Of a stretch of DNA of 64,000 bases, positions 9,615 through 18,913 are shown piece after piece. A program made the translations under genes and the position numbers. Numbering within the stretch: the first letter of the stretch is position 1; each line of letters begins with the position of its first letter. Source of the stretch: Diaporthe sp. PMI_573 (taxonomy: Eukaryota > Ascomycota > Sordariomycetes > Diaporthales > Diaporthaceae). The notes below the pieces were generated by a model, which was not told where the DNA came from, ran no database searches, and was given only the letters and a program-made list of their open reading frames with translations. The stretch spans positions 186,001-250,000 of the forward strand of contig JAJTUP010000079.1 in NCBI GenBank assembly GCA_021399435.1, in the 5' to 3' direction.

Positions 9615-11342
9615 ATGGCACGTCCGCCCAACCCAATCGATGAATACCGCGACTATGTCACTCATCTCTACCTCAACGGCGTCTCGCGAAGCAGGATTCA
9701 GTACAAGCTTCGGAAGCATCATCGCGTCATCGTCAATCTCAGCACAATCTCTCGCCGAATCGCAAGCTGGCATCTCCCACGCCAGCAAGCCCGTACCAAA
9801 GAGAGTCCAGAGCTTATAGAGGCCACCCGCGACCTGATATTCCGCGTTGGGCTTAGCGAGAAGCAGACATTGAGCGTTCTACAGAGACAGGGCTGGCCGA
9901 TCACGAAACGAGGTCTGAAGCGCATCAGGCTTCACCCAGACCGCCGCTGGGTGCGCAGGCTTAACAGCGATGAGGAGCGCCTTGCGTTGCTGGAGAAGAC
10001 AGAGAAGGTTATTATCGAAATGACACGACGTTCCAATGCCATTTCCGGATATGGCAAAAGCCTCCTACAGCCTTATCTTCGCCAGCAAAGGCAGTTCTGG
10101 GTACCAAGAGATCCTCTCTTTGCGATGTACAAAATCATGTTCCCGAACGAGGTCGAGATCCGGAAAAGGATGTTTCGGAGGAAGAAAGGACATTTTCTTG
10201 TCCCTGGTCCGAACTACCAGTGGTGCATTGATGGTCATGACAAGCTCAAGGCGTACGGATTCGAGATATACGCTGCAATCGACGCCTACTCGCGCAACAT
10301 TATCTGGTTTTATGTTGGCCACTCTGCTACAACTGCTTTGAGCGTTCTGAAGCAGTACTTGGCCGCATGCGACACATACGGCTTCCGGCCATGGTATCTG
10401 CAGGCAGACAGAGGTAGCGAGACGCCGCTAATCGCTGCAGCTCATTGGAATTTTGCTTTGGCGGCAGACGGACGGGTGGAGTGGAACGGGAAGGTTTTCC
10501 AGCAAGGGAAGCGCCTAAAGGATTCCTACAAGGCCGCACCGAGCACAAAGAATGTCAAGATCGAAAGTTGGTGGGAGCGCATGCTGCATGTATCTTCCCG
10601 GCAGTGGGTGGACTACTTTGGGGAGCTTGCCAGGGACGGGGACTTCGACGGCGATATGCTGGAGGATCAGATCGCCATCTATGCCGTCTTCGAAGATATA
10701 TTACGCCAAGAACTCTTCGACTTTGTGGAGGCGTGGAACATTCATCGGATCCGCCTTCAGAAGAACCGTCCGCACGTGGTCCACGGTCAGCCCTGGATGA
10801 ACTACCATTACCCGGACCCAGAGAAGGCATGCAACTGGGGGATCCCCATTAACCGCTCGGTTCTAGAGGGACTGCACAGACCACTGGCTGATATCGACAT
10901 TAGCAGTTGTTTGGAGCCACAGACAAAGGATTGGTGTCGCCAAGTTCTCGTCGAAATGGGCTACGATGACGTCGTCCATGGGACTCACCAGGAGCCAGAC
11001 AAGCTGCGGCCTTTCAAGCGATTCTACCTGGGCCTACGAGATAGAATCATTCAGCACGTCGAAAGTGGCCGACAGCCTACATTGGCATATCGCAAAGCGC
11101 CAACAGGGGGCGTTGCCGAATATGTAAGCCCTGCCGTTTCTCTGCGGGTTCGCGAATCTAAACGCATATAGGAAGCATTGTACGACCGAGCAAATCAGGC
11201 TTTCCACAATGAACTTGGAGATGGGGAACCAGCAGAGCAACCACTTGTTGAACTAGGATATGAGGACGAAGAAGGGAACGATATGGAGGGAATAAGTGAT
11301 GATGAGCAGGATGGCGAGACTTCAGATGAGGAAGCCGAGTAG
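9615..11342 (+). CDS. Element gene B: integrase-type DDE transposase
   Basis: Exons 9615-11123 and 11172-11342. The 48-nt intron (GTAAGC...CTAAAC...ATATAG) removes an in-frame stop and adds an acidic tail (GYEDEEGNDMEG, DDEQDGETSDEEAE), total 559 residues. ATG at 9615 was chosen because MARPPNPIDEYRDYV starts an HTH-like module (HLYLNGVSRSRIQYKL, NLSTISRRI) reminiscent of the Clr5-type N-terminus. The RNase H-fold core shows the acid triad D206 (WCIDGHDKL), D265 (LQADRGSE) and E317 (KIESWWERM), with AAIDAYSRNIIWFYVG between, as in the fungal integrase core-domain family and Ginger-like transposases. Such enzymes cut and join element ends in the nucleus. All three acids are present, so the enzyme could be active. 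Confidence 0.85.
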
Positions 11343-11535
11343 TCAATCCTTCCTATTATGTCGGACAGCAAATGTTGCAGGGATCTTTGTCCCTTTGAAG
11401 CGTGTGGATCGTGCTGGTGGAAGCGCCTCATCGATATCAGTGCCGGGCAGTCGAGCTTGATCGCTATTAATGCTCTGAGCAATGAACTCTCGGGTTACCT
11501 GGTGGTGTTAGAACTAGACTCTGCAATGAGGTGAT

Positions 11536-12828
11536 TTAGTCTCTTACGAACTCCGGGACGAAAATCTCCTCATCATCTCCCCCGTCCACTACATCTCCGT
11601 CACCTGCCATACCTCCACTCCCCTTATCGCCAGGGATGCCGTCAAACAATAGATCACGAAGCGGATCTTCCACTTCACAGAGGTCTGCCACATCTTCGTG
11701 TACAATGATCTCCTCAACAATATCTTCAAGCTCATCGTCCGTTGGGCTCTGGCGGGAGGCAGTCGGGACAGGCTCTTCCGGCTTCACCTTGATGTGTACC
11801 CCCTGCTTGACCTTGTACGTGTCCCCGGTGCGACTCTCCTTCTTGACATGTTCCTCCTGCTTGATGCGCCTTTTGCGCCGGGGCGCAGGACTCGGGTCTT
11901 CTTGCTTGACCTTCCGTTTCTTTTCTTCCTTGACTGGCATGGAGTATTCATCTGGCCTAAGCGGTGTGACTGGCTCCTGCTTGTCGACTACATCCGTGGA
12001 TGTAAGGACGACTAGCACCTTCAACTGTCCTGCCTGATTGTTGCCGAAGTGCCCCGAGGCGAGCATACTCGACGGGGTTGTGTACTTGTCGGTGTTCGGA
12101 ACGGTGACGATCTTCTTGCCAGAGAAACTCGAAGCGTAAGAAAGGCTCCATAGGTCTCTGTTCGTAAGATCGATTGTGGGCGGGAGCGGACGGAGATGGT
12201 CGAACAAAATCGCGGTGAATGAGGGCCAAGTCAGTAAATCTGACGAGGAAAACTTGACCACTGTATCCTTCAGAGGCAGCACCGTCTCCGGAACCTCCAC
12301 TGCAAGCCCATTGAAATACCTGGTCTCCAAGCTCACAAGCAGGAGACTTATATGTACCCACTGGTACCCCGTCCGCTGCCTCATAGGCTTTCTGGTACTG
12401 GTTTTTGTATCCTGAATGGCCCGACCGGCCGCTGATGCTACTGTCATGAAATGGGGATTGCCCGGCGCCTCAGGAGGAGGTATGCGTGCTCGTGTATTCA
12501 CCGTGCCGGGAGCAGACACTTCGTTGGGGAGCAGTTGAGCCGCGCGTCCAATGCTGATGAATGACACGGGTTTCGGTCTTTCACGCAGCAGCTGGCTTGC
12601 TGGACTGACTGGCCGTGGCGGGGAGTCCTCAACCTCCACCACCTCATCGTATGGGCCCGGAAGTGCCGGAGTTTTGGACCTGGCTTGATGCTGGAGCCGA
12701 AAGGGGTTGGCTAAGCCGCAACGGCCACAATAATTCGCGCCAACATACGTCGTGGTGAAGAGTTCATGATGTTTCTTTCCGGCTTGGACGCAATAGACAT
12801 GCTCGGGGGGAATCTTTGGAGGGCTCAT
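11536..12828 (-). CDS. Element gene C: nuclear-type protein with clustered SUMO-consensus motifs
   Basis: 430 residues from ATG at 12828 (MSPPKIPPEHVYC); an upstream in-frame ATG at 12924 would add 32 residues. The N-terminus has a Cys/His group (HVYCVQAGKKHHEL ... YCGRCGLANPF) that could bind zinc. A middle domain of about 150 residues is unrecognised. The C-terminal third is highly charged and contains five psi-K-x-E strings (VKEE, VKQE, IKQE, VKKE, VKPE) among basic patches (EEKKRKVK, RRKRRIK), then a long acidic end (DDELEDIVEEIIVHED). It converges on the integrase (194 bp between stops) and lies within the same inverted repeats, so it is probably an element protein with a nuclear or chromatin role; that role is inference. 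Confidence 0.6.
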   Translation of the reverse strand: MSPPKIPPEHVYCVQAGKKHHELFTTTYVGANYCGRCGLANPFRLQHQARSKTPALPGPYDEVVEVEDSPPRPVSPASQLLRERPKPVSFISIGRAAQLLPNEVSAPGTVNTRARIPPPEAPGNPHFMTVASAAGRAIQDTKTSTRKPMRQRTGYQWVHISLLLVSLETRYFNGLAVEVPETVLPLKDTVVKFSSSDLLTWPSFTAILFDHLRPLPPTIDLTNRDLWSLSYASSFSGKKIVTVPNTDKYTTPSSMLASGHFGNNQAGQLKVLVVLTSTDVVDKQEPVTPLRPDEYSMPVKEEKKRKVKQEDPSPAPRRKRRIKQEEHVKKESRTGDTYKVKQGVHIKVKPEEPVPTASRQSPTDDELEDIVEEIIVHEDVADLCEVEDPLRDLLFDGIPGDKGSGGMAGDGDVVDGGDDEEIFVPEFVRD

Positions 12829-13334
12829 TTCGGTTGAAGAGAGGAGGTGAAAGTCGGAAAGGAGAGAAAGGGGTGAATCTGGTTTCCACTGAGGTTTTAA
12901 TTTAACAAGAATAATCAAGACCACCCTTTCCTATGGTGGATGAAGTCGCTAGACTCATTTGAGCAGGAGGTTACTGCGCTAATCCGCTGCGGACTAGGAG
13001 CGGGATCACTGCGGTGACCCTTTGTAGGCTCACCAAGTTGTTCCTTATCAAGCGCTCGCGATTTCTGGAATAGGTGCATTTTAATTGCGAAATAGAAAAC
13101 GGCATTGGATTCGAGGCCAACTCAGATTGTCAGAACCATCTTCTGGACATATTTTGTGACTATTTTGGTAGTAGCAACCAGTCCACCATTTATCGACTGA
13201 TGTGGTGAGCATGAAAGTCAATGGCCGAATGCTACCGCGCGAGCCCGCTGCTAGTCCGCGGTACATATCCCATGGCGTCCCAAAGTACCAAGATGACTAA
13301 GGAGTTGAGCGCCTAAACCCAAAAGGAAACGACC

Positions 13335-13447
13335 GGGGGGTTATGCAACAGTGCCCCCTATCGCCCACCGTACCGGCTGACAGTGACATGGGTTGTGGGC
13401 GGCCAGCAGCCCATACGAGTACGGCAAAGGGGCCTCTGCGCCAAGAC
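13335..13447 (-). repeat. Right inverted repeat of the integrase element
   Basis: Read inward on the minus strand it begins GTCTTGGCGCAG, continues GGCCCCTT, and ends GATAGGGGGCACTGTTGC then ATAACCCCCC, mirroring the left repeat. Confidence 0.65.
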
Positions 13448-14376
13448 CGCCACTCAGACCTGGGGAACAATGAGTGGCAATTAGGTGGTGGAAATAAATT
13501 GGCGCAGATGGGGCACGATGTGCTTAGTCAGGATTTAGGCGCAAATATCTAGATTGGACAGGACTCTGGCTGCCTAATTATTGTATTCGCAGAAAGTCCT
13601 CTGGCGACTGACATTGCTGTAACGCCCCAGGTTCAAAATGTCGGGAAAGGATTTTTGAGCCTGATTTGATCAACAGTGAGAAGTATTTAATTAATCTCAC
13701 GGCTCACGAAGAAGGCAACCCAGCGGCCTCAGAAGGCGCCGTCAGATATCACGAGATTGACTACGCAGACTTTATTCATTGGCGATTGCAGGACGTTGAA
13801 CAGCAGCGGCATGAAGGAATCATAGTACTTGCTGAACGCCGCCTGAGCGGTATCGGCGATCGTTGTGTGTGAAAGGCACCTAACACGGCATTGTCCAGGT
13901 CTTCTATTTTTTCATTCCTGTGCGAAAGAAAATATGTTGAGGTCCTTGTTACCCTATCTTCATGGTAGTCACACAGTATCAGACCATCTAGCGTACGACG
14001 ATAATGCATAACCTGGCGCCGCTAACAGACGGGAGCATCCACCTGGAGATCCGGACCGCGCCTATGGAGCAGCTGCCAGCCAGCTTCACAATAATGTGCG
14101 CGGGTTGCTTGAGGGAAAAAATTGAGGAGGGAATTAAGAGGATCATGCACGAGACCAACAAGATGAGATGCTACCAGAGTCCCTCAAATGAGAGAAGTAA
14201 AGATAAAAGCTGGATGTTTCTAGAAGTAGATCAAGAAAAATAGGAGCGACAATTTTGACATTAAGTTACGATCCCAAGAAGAATACACAAGGATCAAACT
14301 TATCCAAGCTGCCACTGAAAGAACTAGACAGATAAAGAGCTGGGAGGACAGGTTCTTAGAAACCGACAGAGGCTTT
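13448..14376. other. Degraded region between two elements
   Basis: Short frames at 13666-13872 and 14004-14243 (plus) have ordinary protein-like composition but no recognisable motif. They may be remnants of a host gene continuous with the fragment at 14377. Confidence 0.35.
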
Positions 14377-14559
14377 TTGCTTGACATTCTCAGCGTGAAG
14401 CAGTCGAGGACGCCTGCGTGGCCGTCTCTTTGCTCCTTAAGGTTCACACAGGTCTCAATGAAGAAAGACGATCTTCTCGCCCTCGTCAAAACTCATGCCG
14501 CCACGCTCCGCCAGCTGAGTCTCGGAGAGTACGACCTAGACCGTTTTCTTTTTAAATAA
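14377..14559 (+). pseudogene. F-box/LRR-like hypothetical protein fragment
   Basis: Contains PSLCSLRFTQVSMKKDDL followed by LALVKTHAATLRQLSL, the phrase pattern (leucine-rich segment, then LxxxHAxTLRxLSL) common near the C-terminus of fungal F-box hypothetical proteins. No start, no F-box and no flanking repeats are visible. The frame continues out of register toward 14844 before the hAT transposase begins. Confidence 0.35.
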
Positions 14560-14844
14560 TTGGCCAAGTTGGCTTCTTCGGACAATCTGAAGTTTTCTTC
14601 GATACAGGTGTCTCAAGATCGTGTCAAACGGCAATGCACGGACAAGTCTCTGCTTCGCTATCTCCAAGGCGAATTAGGCAGCGACCAAATGTCCAAGTAC
14701 AGCGGTTGCATCACCACTCGTCAGAGACTGTTGGCAGACGGCGACAGGGGGCTGTCACATGACGATAATGCCCGGAGCAAGCGCACAATGGAATACCTTC
14801 TAGGCGACGTGCAGGATGTGAGAGGCGCCTTAAGATATAGGTGA

Positions 14845-16680
14845 TCAGCCGGCTGGGCCATCAAGCTACGCCTCAGCTACCGAGAAGTCACGGACGAGGC
14901 GACCACTGATTTACTCACATACGGCAAGCCTTCGCTCGCACGCCTGTTGCCAACGCATCACTCAACACTCTCGCAGTGGGTGAACGATTCGATGGCAGCA
15001 CGCTTGCCATTCATCATCGAATTGGTGCAGTCTGCACTCAGCAACATCAACCTCTCGATCGATGGATGGCGAGCTCACAATCGCAGAGAATACGTCGCTG
15101 TATGCGCACACTTCGTCGACGGCAAAGGTCATCCTCGAACACTCCTCCTCGGCTTCCCACGACGTTATGGCGGTCACACCGGCGACGACCTCGCAGCTCT
15201 GGTAAAGCCAGTAATTCTACAATACAGCATCGGCGAGAAGCTCGGCTCCTTCGTTATGGATAACGCTGGTGATAACGACAAATGCCTCGAAGCGTTACAG
15301 CGTTCCTTCTCCTCGATCGATCCAGAAGCAGACCGTATTCGCTGTATCGGCCATATTATTAATCTCGTCGTTAAGGCTCTCTTATTTGGCGAAGGCATCA
15401 GCGCATGGGAGAAGAATCTTATTGAGGCTTCGGAGGAGCAGCGTGTAGCTCTCTGGAGCCTCAAAGGCGTCATTGGCAAGCTGCACAACCTCGTTATCTA
15501 CATTAATCGCAACGACGCGCGTCGCGAGGTGTTGAGAGCTCGCATGCGCGTCACGAAGACGAGCGACGGCAATCTCTTCGTCGGCGTGCTCCTCAATGAC
15601 GGTGGCATTCGATGGAACGCGACATATTACATGATCGAGCGTGCTCTTAAGTGTCGCCCTGCCATCGATCTCTACCAGGCGCAGTGGAAGCCTCCAGATA
15701 AAAACGACAAGCACAAGAATGACTTCCTCGCCGAGGCTGATTGGCACGAGCTTGAGCTCTTCTATAAGCTCCTGCAGCCTTTCGAGCGACTCACGAAGCG
15801 ACTACAAAGCCGTGCAGATAGCGAGGGCAACGAGGGTGGCCGGGGCTCGGTGTGGCAAGTACTCTACGCCATGGACTTCCTGCTTACGAAGCTTGAGAGC
15901 GTCAAAGAAGAGATTGACGCCATGGATGCAGATAATGAGGATGCCCTTCCTCCCTACTACTCCGCCGGTGTGCTCGCTGCATGGTCAAAGATCAACACCT
16001 ACTACGAGCTTACCGACCAGTCGCCTATCTACCGCATGGCCATCGCCCTCCACCCAGCCTACCAATTCGAATACTTCAGGGAGAAGTGGTGGAAGCGAGA
16101 GGATTGGATAAAGACAGCAGAGAAGGAGCTTACTGTATATTACGATCGCTTCGCCGCAGTCACGGTGGCCACTGAGCACGTCGACCAAGCCGAGACCTCT
16201 CCTTCTTCCTCGCCGACAATCGATGACGAATTCGATGCTTGGGGCCATACAACAGATCGACCACGCCGTGGCAAGAGGAGGAAGGTGGAGACTGAGTGGG
16301 AGATCTGGATAAAGCAGGTGCCGTCGGAGGATGACATGACCGTTAAGAATCCTCTGGCGTGGTGGGTGGACCGACGCCACGTATGGCCTATTCTCAGCAA
16401 ACTTGCTCTTAACATCTTCAGCACGCCAGCGATGAGCGCAGAGCCAGAGCGCGTATTCTCTGACGGTAGTGAGCTCATCACTGACAAGCGCAACGGCCTC
16501 GGCGATGACACAGTTGAAGCTGAGATGATACAGAAGAATTGGATTACTTCAAAGATCTTGCGCGGGATTTCTACACCAAGAGGTCTAACGTGGTTTACCA
16601 CCCAGCGAGCGGTACCACCTAGCGAGCGATTTTCATCAAGTCTACTGACTTTTGTCAACCCTAGCACCCACCGAGTGTAA
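14845..16680 (+). CDS. hAT transposase, 5' incomplete, C-terminus supplied by a pogo inverted repeat
   Basis: The frame is open from after a TGA at 14842-14844. The segment before 14947 (IKLRLSYREVTDEATTD, LLPTHHSTLSQWV) already matches hAT proteins, so the true start is upstream or the 5' end is lost. Motifs: NLSIDGWRAHN, VMDNAGDNDKC and IRCIGHIINLVVKALLFG (the catalytic RNase H-like core with CxxH), then GKLHNLVIYI, RWNATYYMIERAL, and the C-terminal dimerisation region (NPLAWWVDRR ... FSTPAMSAEPERVFSDGSE). After TPRGL at 16585 the coding sequence enters the inverted repeat of the pogo element. The pre-insertion frame, read across the TA duplication, would have ended at TTT TAA two codons later, so the last ~30 residues are foreign. 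Confidence 0.85.
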   Translation, partial: SAGWAIKLRLSYREVTDEATTDLLTYGKPSLARLLPTHHSTLSQWVNDSMAARLPFIIELVQSALSNINLSIDGWRAHNRREYVAVCAHFVDGKGHPRTLLLGFPRRYGGHTGDDLAALVKPVILQYSIGEKLGSFVMDNAGDNDKCLEALQRSFSSIDPEADRIRCIGHIINLVVKALLFGEGISAWEKNLIEASEEQRVALWSLKGVIGKLHNLVIYINRNDARREVLRARMRVTKTSDGNLFVGVLLNDGGIRWNATYYMIERALKCRPAIDLYQAQWKPPDKNDKHKNDFLAEADWHELELFYKLLQPFERLTKRLQSRADSEGNEGGRGSVWQVLYAMDFLLTKLESVKEEIDAMDADNEDALPPYYSAGVLAAWSKINTYYELTDQSPIYRMAIALHPAYQFEYFREKWWKREDWIKTAEKELTVYYDRFAAVTVATEHVDQAETSPSSSPTIDDEFDAWGHTTDRPRRGKRRKVETEWEIWIKQVPSEDDMTVKNPLAWWVDRRHVWPILSKLALNIFSTPAMSAEPERVFSDGSELITDKRNGLGDDTVEAEMIQKNWITSKILRGISTPRGLTWFTTQRAVPPSERFSSSLLTFVNPSTHRV

Positions 16681-16741
16681 AAGAATCAATTAAATTTGGC
16701 ACCAATTGGTGCCAACTAGTCTTATTTGCTTACTTTCAATT
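16588..16741 (+). repeat. Left inverted repeat of the pogo element
   Basis: Mirror of 18758-18911. It encodes the new C-terminus of the hAT protein (WFTTQRAVPPSERF onward) and its stop codon. Confidence 0.9.
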
Positions 16742-16889
16742 AATTTCATTCATTTAGAGATGTTTGCATGGCTGCAGTGCTAGTCTGAAGTTGTTGACTT
16801 TTGGTGGGAAAATCGGCTTCCCCACCAAAATGGAGCATTTCAGCCATGCAAGATCAACCTCAATCTATACCAGCCAGACCAACTATTTG

Positions 16890-16909
16890 GGCAATCCGCC
16901 GCGGACCGC
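16890..16909 (-). other. GC-rich hairpin directly after the pogo stop codon
   Basis: On the minus strand the stop TAA is followed at once by GCGGTCCGCGGCGGAT, part of a GCGGTCC/GGACCGC-type palindrome. The second copy at 61262 keeps a pairing version (GCGGTC...GACCGC). It could affect 3' end formation or be a relic of another element's terminus. Confidence 0.5.
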
Positions 16910-18592
16910 TTAAGAATGTACTATTATACACTCAGAATCTAACTGACTAGACCCTTCTACATCTTTCTTACAAGTTTTTGCATAATGCCCAGTCTCGCCG
17001 CAGTTGCCACATCGTCGTTGAGGCGGTCCGCCGCGGTCCGCCTCCTCGGCACCACCAGCCATTTCACCAGCCAGCCGCTTCCCCTTTTGTTTCTCTTCAA
17101 TTATCACCTGGGAATCCTCAATACTAAGTGCTCCTCCCAGCTGCACTGGTGTTCTTTTGGCCCTCCGGCGTTTGGCGAGTGCTATGTTGGCGTCTTGAAG
17201 TGTGCGGATCTGCTCGCTCATCATGGTGAGTGAGTGCGCCATCACTTGTGCACCCTTCGCCAGCCGATCCACTGCCTCCATAATTGGTGTAGGAGAGCTT
17301 CCCTGACGGGTAGATATCTTGCCCTTGATAAAACTTGATTGCTGGACAGTCTGCTGAGCATTGGAAGGTGTTTGTGACTCCCAGTTTCGGGGGGAAGCTG
17401 GTATAGATGGTAATGGAGTTTGTAGGCGGACATCCAGCTTGGAAATAACAGAATCTGGGTCCCATGGAGAAATCCCAGCTCCTCTAAACCCAGATCTCAT
17501 GTTTTCTTCTGTAAAGATCTTGTCGTGGGCTGCCTTGAATGCAATGAAGAACTCAGACTTGGTGATGTGGTTGATAGAGGCCCGGATGAAGAGATTGATC
17601 TCATCACCATATGCACGCTTCAATGGCGAGAATAATCCAACGTCTAGTGGCTGGAGTAGATGAGAGGAATGCGGTGGCATGCTGATAGGGATAATGTTGT
17701 GCTCTTTGCAGTACTGCTCAAACTCTGCTGATACATGGCTCTCATGGCCATCAAGGATAAGCATCCGGTACGCACCCTTTGTCTGTTGCTTCGTATGCTT
17801 GTCGAAGTGCTGAATCCATTCAAGACCAGTCTTGTTATCTGTCCACCCATTTGGAGTAGGCTTGATGATCCAGCTTGGTGGGAAGCCTGACTCTGTTGTC
17901 CAGTTAGCAAGGTGGTAGGCGCCTTGCACGATGACGAACGGTGGGATACACCAGCCCTTCGCATTGATGCATTCAATGACTGTCGCCCATTCTCGATTTC
18001 CAGGTTGTACAGATTTAGCCTTTCCATGTCGATCAGAACGTGTAACAACCATTGATGCGGTTATCACGCCCATCATGAAGCCAGTCTCGTCAAAGTTGTA
18101 TAGGTCGTCATCTGTGATCCCATACGTGGCTATCATGTTGCGGAGTAGCCGAAACCAGTTCCCAATAACCTCTGGATCTTCGCAGAGGGCCCTCTGATAG
18201 TCATAAGGTCGATTAAACTTGGTTTTCAAGCTTGGTTGTGCATCTATAAAGCGTCGTGCCCAGTGCTTGCCAACAGGCTTGCCATCACGCGATGCTAGCA
18301 GGAGGTTGGCCATATCTTCCACACCAGAAAGTCGCATTGGAAATCCTCGTGCATCTTGATCAATGATATGCTGGACAAGCACTTGCTCTTCAATTAGTTC
18401 AAGTTTATGGTCGTTGACGCGTTTTGTTTCGCGTGTTGCTCGGTTGTTCATCCTGTGCTTAAGAGTTGAGCAAGGGACGTTAAAGATCCGCGCAGCCTGG
18501 GCAGCGCTTAAGGGTTTTTTGCGGTTTGTTTTGGATTTCTTGATAGCTTGAAGGGCTAGAAGGATCTTATCTTCTTTGGAATAAATTGGCAT
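16910..18592 (-). CDS. Fot/pogo transposase with C-terminal zinc knuckle
   Basis: 560 residues, uninterrupted, from ATG at 18592. The N-terminus is a CENP-B/pogo helix-turn-helix pair (SAAQAARIFNVPCSTLKHR at about 29-47; GKHWARRFIDAQP at about 108-120). The DDE_1 catalytic core has D168 (YNFDETGF), D281 (LILDGHESH) and D317 (LLQPLDVGL), the DD35D spacing of Fot/pogo enzymes. Near the C-terminus a CCHC knuckle (CGNCGETGHYAKTC) is added, a known variant in fungal pogo proteins. These enzymes insert at TA, as seen here. The stop codon is followed immediately by a GC-rich hairpin. A degraded 3' fragment of a second copy lies at 61200-61339. Confidence 0.92.
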   Translation of the reverse strand: MPIYSKEDKILLALQAIKKSKTNRKKPLSAAQAARIFNVPCSTLKHRMNNRATRETKRVNDHKLELIEEQVLVQHIIDQDARGFPMRLSGVEDMANLLLASRDGKPVGKHWARRFIDAQPSLKTKFNRPYDYQRALCEDPEVIGNWFRLLRNMIATYGITDDDLYNFDETGFMMGVITASMVVTRSDRHGKAKSVQPGNREWATVIECINAKGWCIPPFVIVQGAYHLANWTTESGFPPSWIIKPTPNGWTDNKTGLEWIQHFDKHTKQQTKGAYRMLILDGHESHVSAEFEQYCKEHNIIPISMPPHSSHLLQPLDVGLFSPLKRAYGDEINLFIRASINHITKSEFFIAFKAAHDKIFTEENMRSGFRGAGISPWDPDSVISKLDVRLQTPLPSIPASPRNWESQTPSNAQQTVQQSSFIKGKISTRQGSSPTPIMEAVDRLAKGAQVMAHSLTMMSEQIRTLQDANIALAKRRRAKRTPVQLGGALSIEDSQVIIEEKQKGKRLAGEMAGGAEEADRGGPPQRRCGNCGETGHYAKTCKKDVEGSSQLDSECIIVHS

Positions 18593-18757
18593 TGTGGATG
18601 CTGAGTTTTAGCGTATTGAATAGTTAAGTAGTTAGAATGATGCGAAATTGACGCGAAAAACTAGGACGCGATCTGTACCAAAAACAAACCTACCCACCAA
18701 AACTTTAAGTTTTCAGACTAGCACTGCAACACTACCACAACTCTAAATTAACCAGAT

Positions 18758-18911
18758 AATTGAAAGTAAGCAAATAAGACCAGTTAGCACCAATTGGTGC
18801 CAAATTTAATTGATTCTTTTACACTCGGTGGGTGCTAGGGTTGACAAAAGTCAGTAGACTTGATGAAAATCGCTCGCTAGGTGGTACCGCTCGCTGGGTG
18901 GTAAACCACGT
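18758..18911 (-). repeat. Right inverted repeat of the pogo element
   Basis: Mirror of 16588-16741, ending in GGTAAACCACGT and followed by the TA duplication. Confidence 0.9.
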
Positions 18912-18913
18912 TA

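Larger units (their letters stand above)
8191..13447. mobile_element. Three-gene DNA transposon with DDE integrase and long inverted repeats
   Basis: About 5.26 kb bounded by imperfect ~110-bp inverted repeats (8191-8301 and 13335-13447). It encloses a minus-strand Cys-rich protein gene (8481-9388), a plus-strand integrase (9615-11342) and a minus-strand SUMO-motif-rich protein gene (11536-12828). All frames are intact after removal of predicted introns, so the unit may be functional. The outermost base is uncertain. CGCCAC occurs just outside both ends (8181-8186, 13448-13453) and could be a target duplication, but on the left it is separated from the repeat by four bases. Integrase-type DDE enzymes with fungal partner genes are known; this exact gene set I do not recognise. 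Confidence 0.65.
16588..18911 (-). mobile_element. Fot/pogo-type transposon inserted at the hAT stop codon
   Basis: 2324 bp. Ends begin ACGTGGTTTACCACCC on both sides, flanked by TA at 16586-16587 and 18912-18913. The inverted repeats are nearly identical for about 154 bp (two mismatches) and resemble each other for about 220 bp. One intact transposase gene lies inside on the minus strand. It interrupts the last codons of the hAT gene. Confidence 0.9.

Noticed and set aside
14560..14844. Treating this open stretch as part of the hAT transposase
   Set aside because: It is in the same frame but separated by TGA, and its sequence lacks hAT features; it may be tail of the older F-box-like gene.
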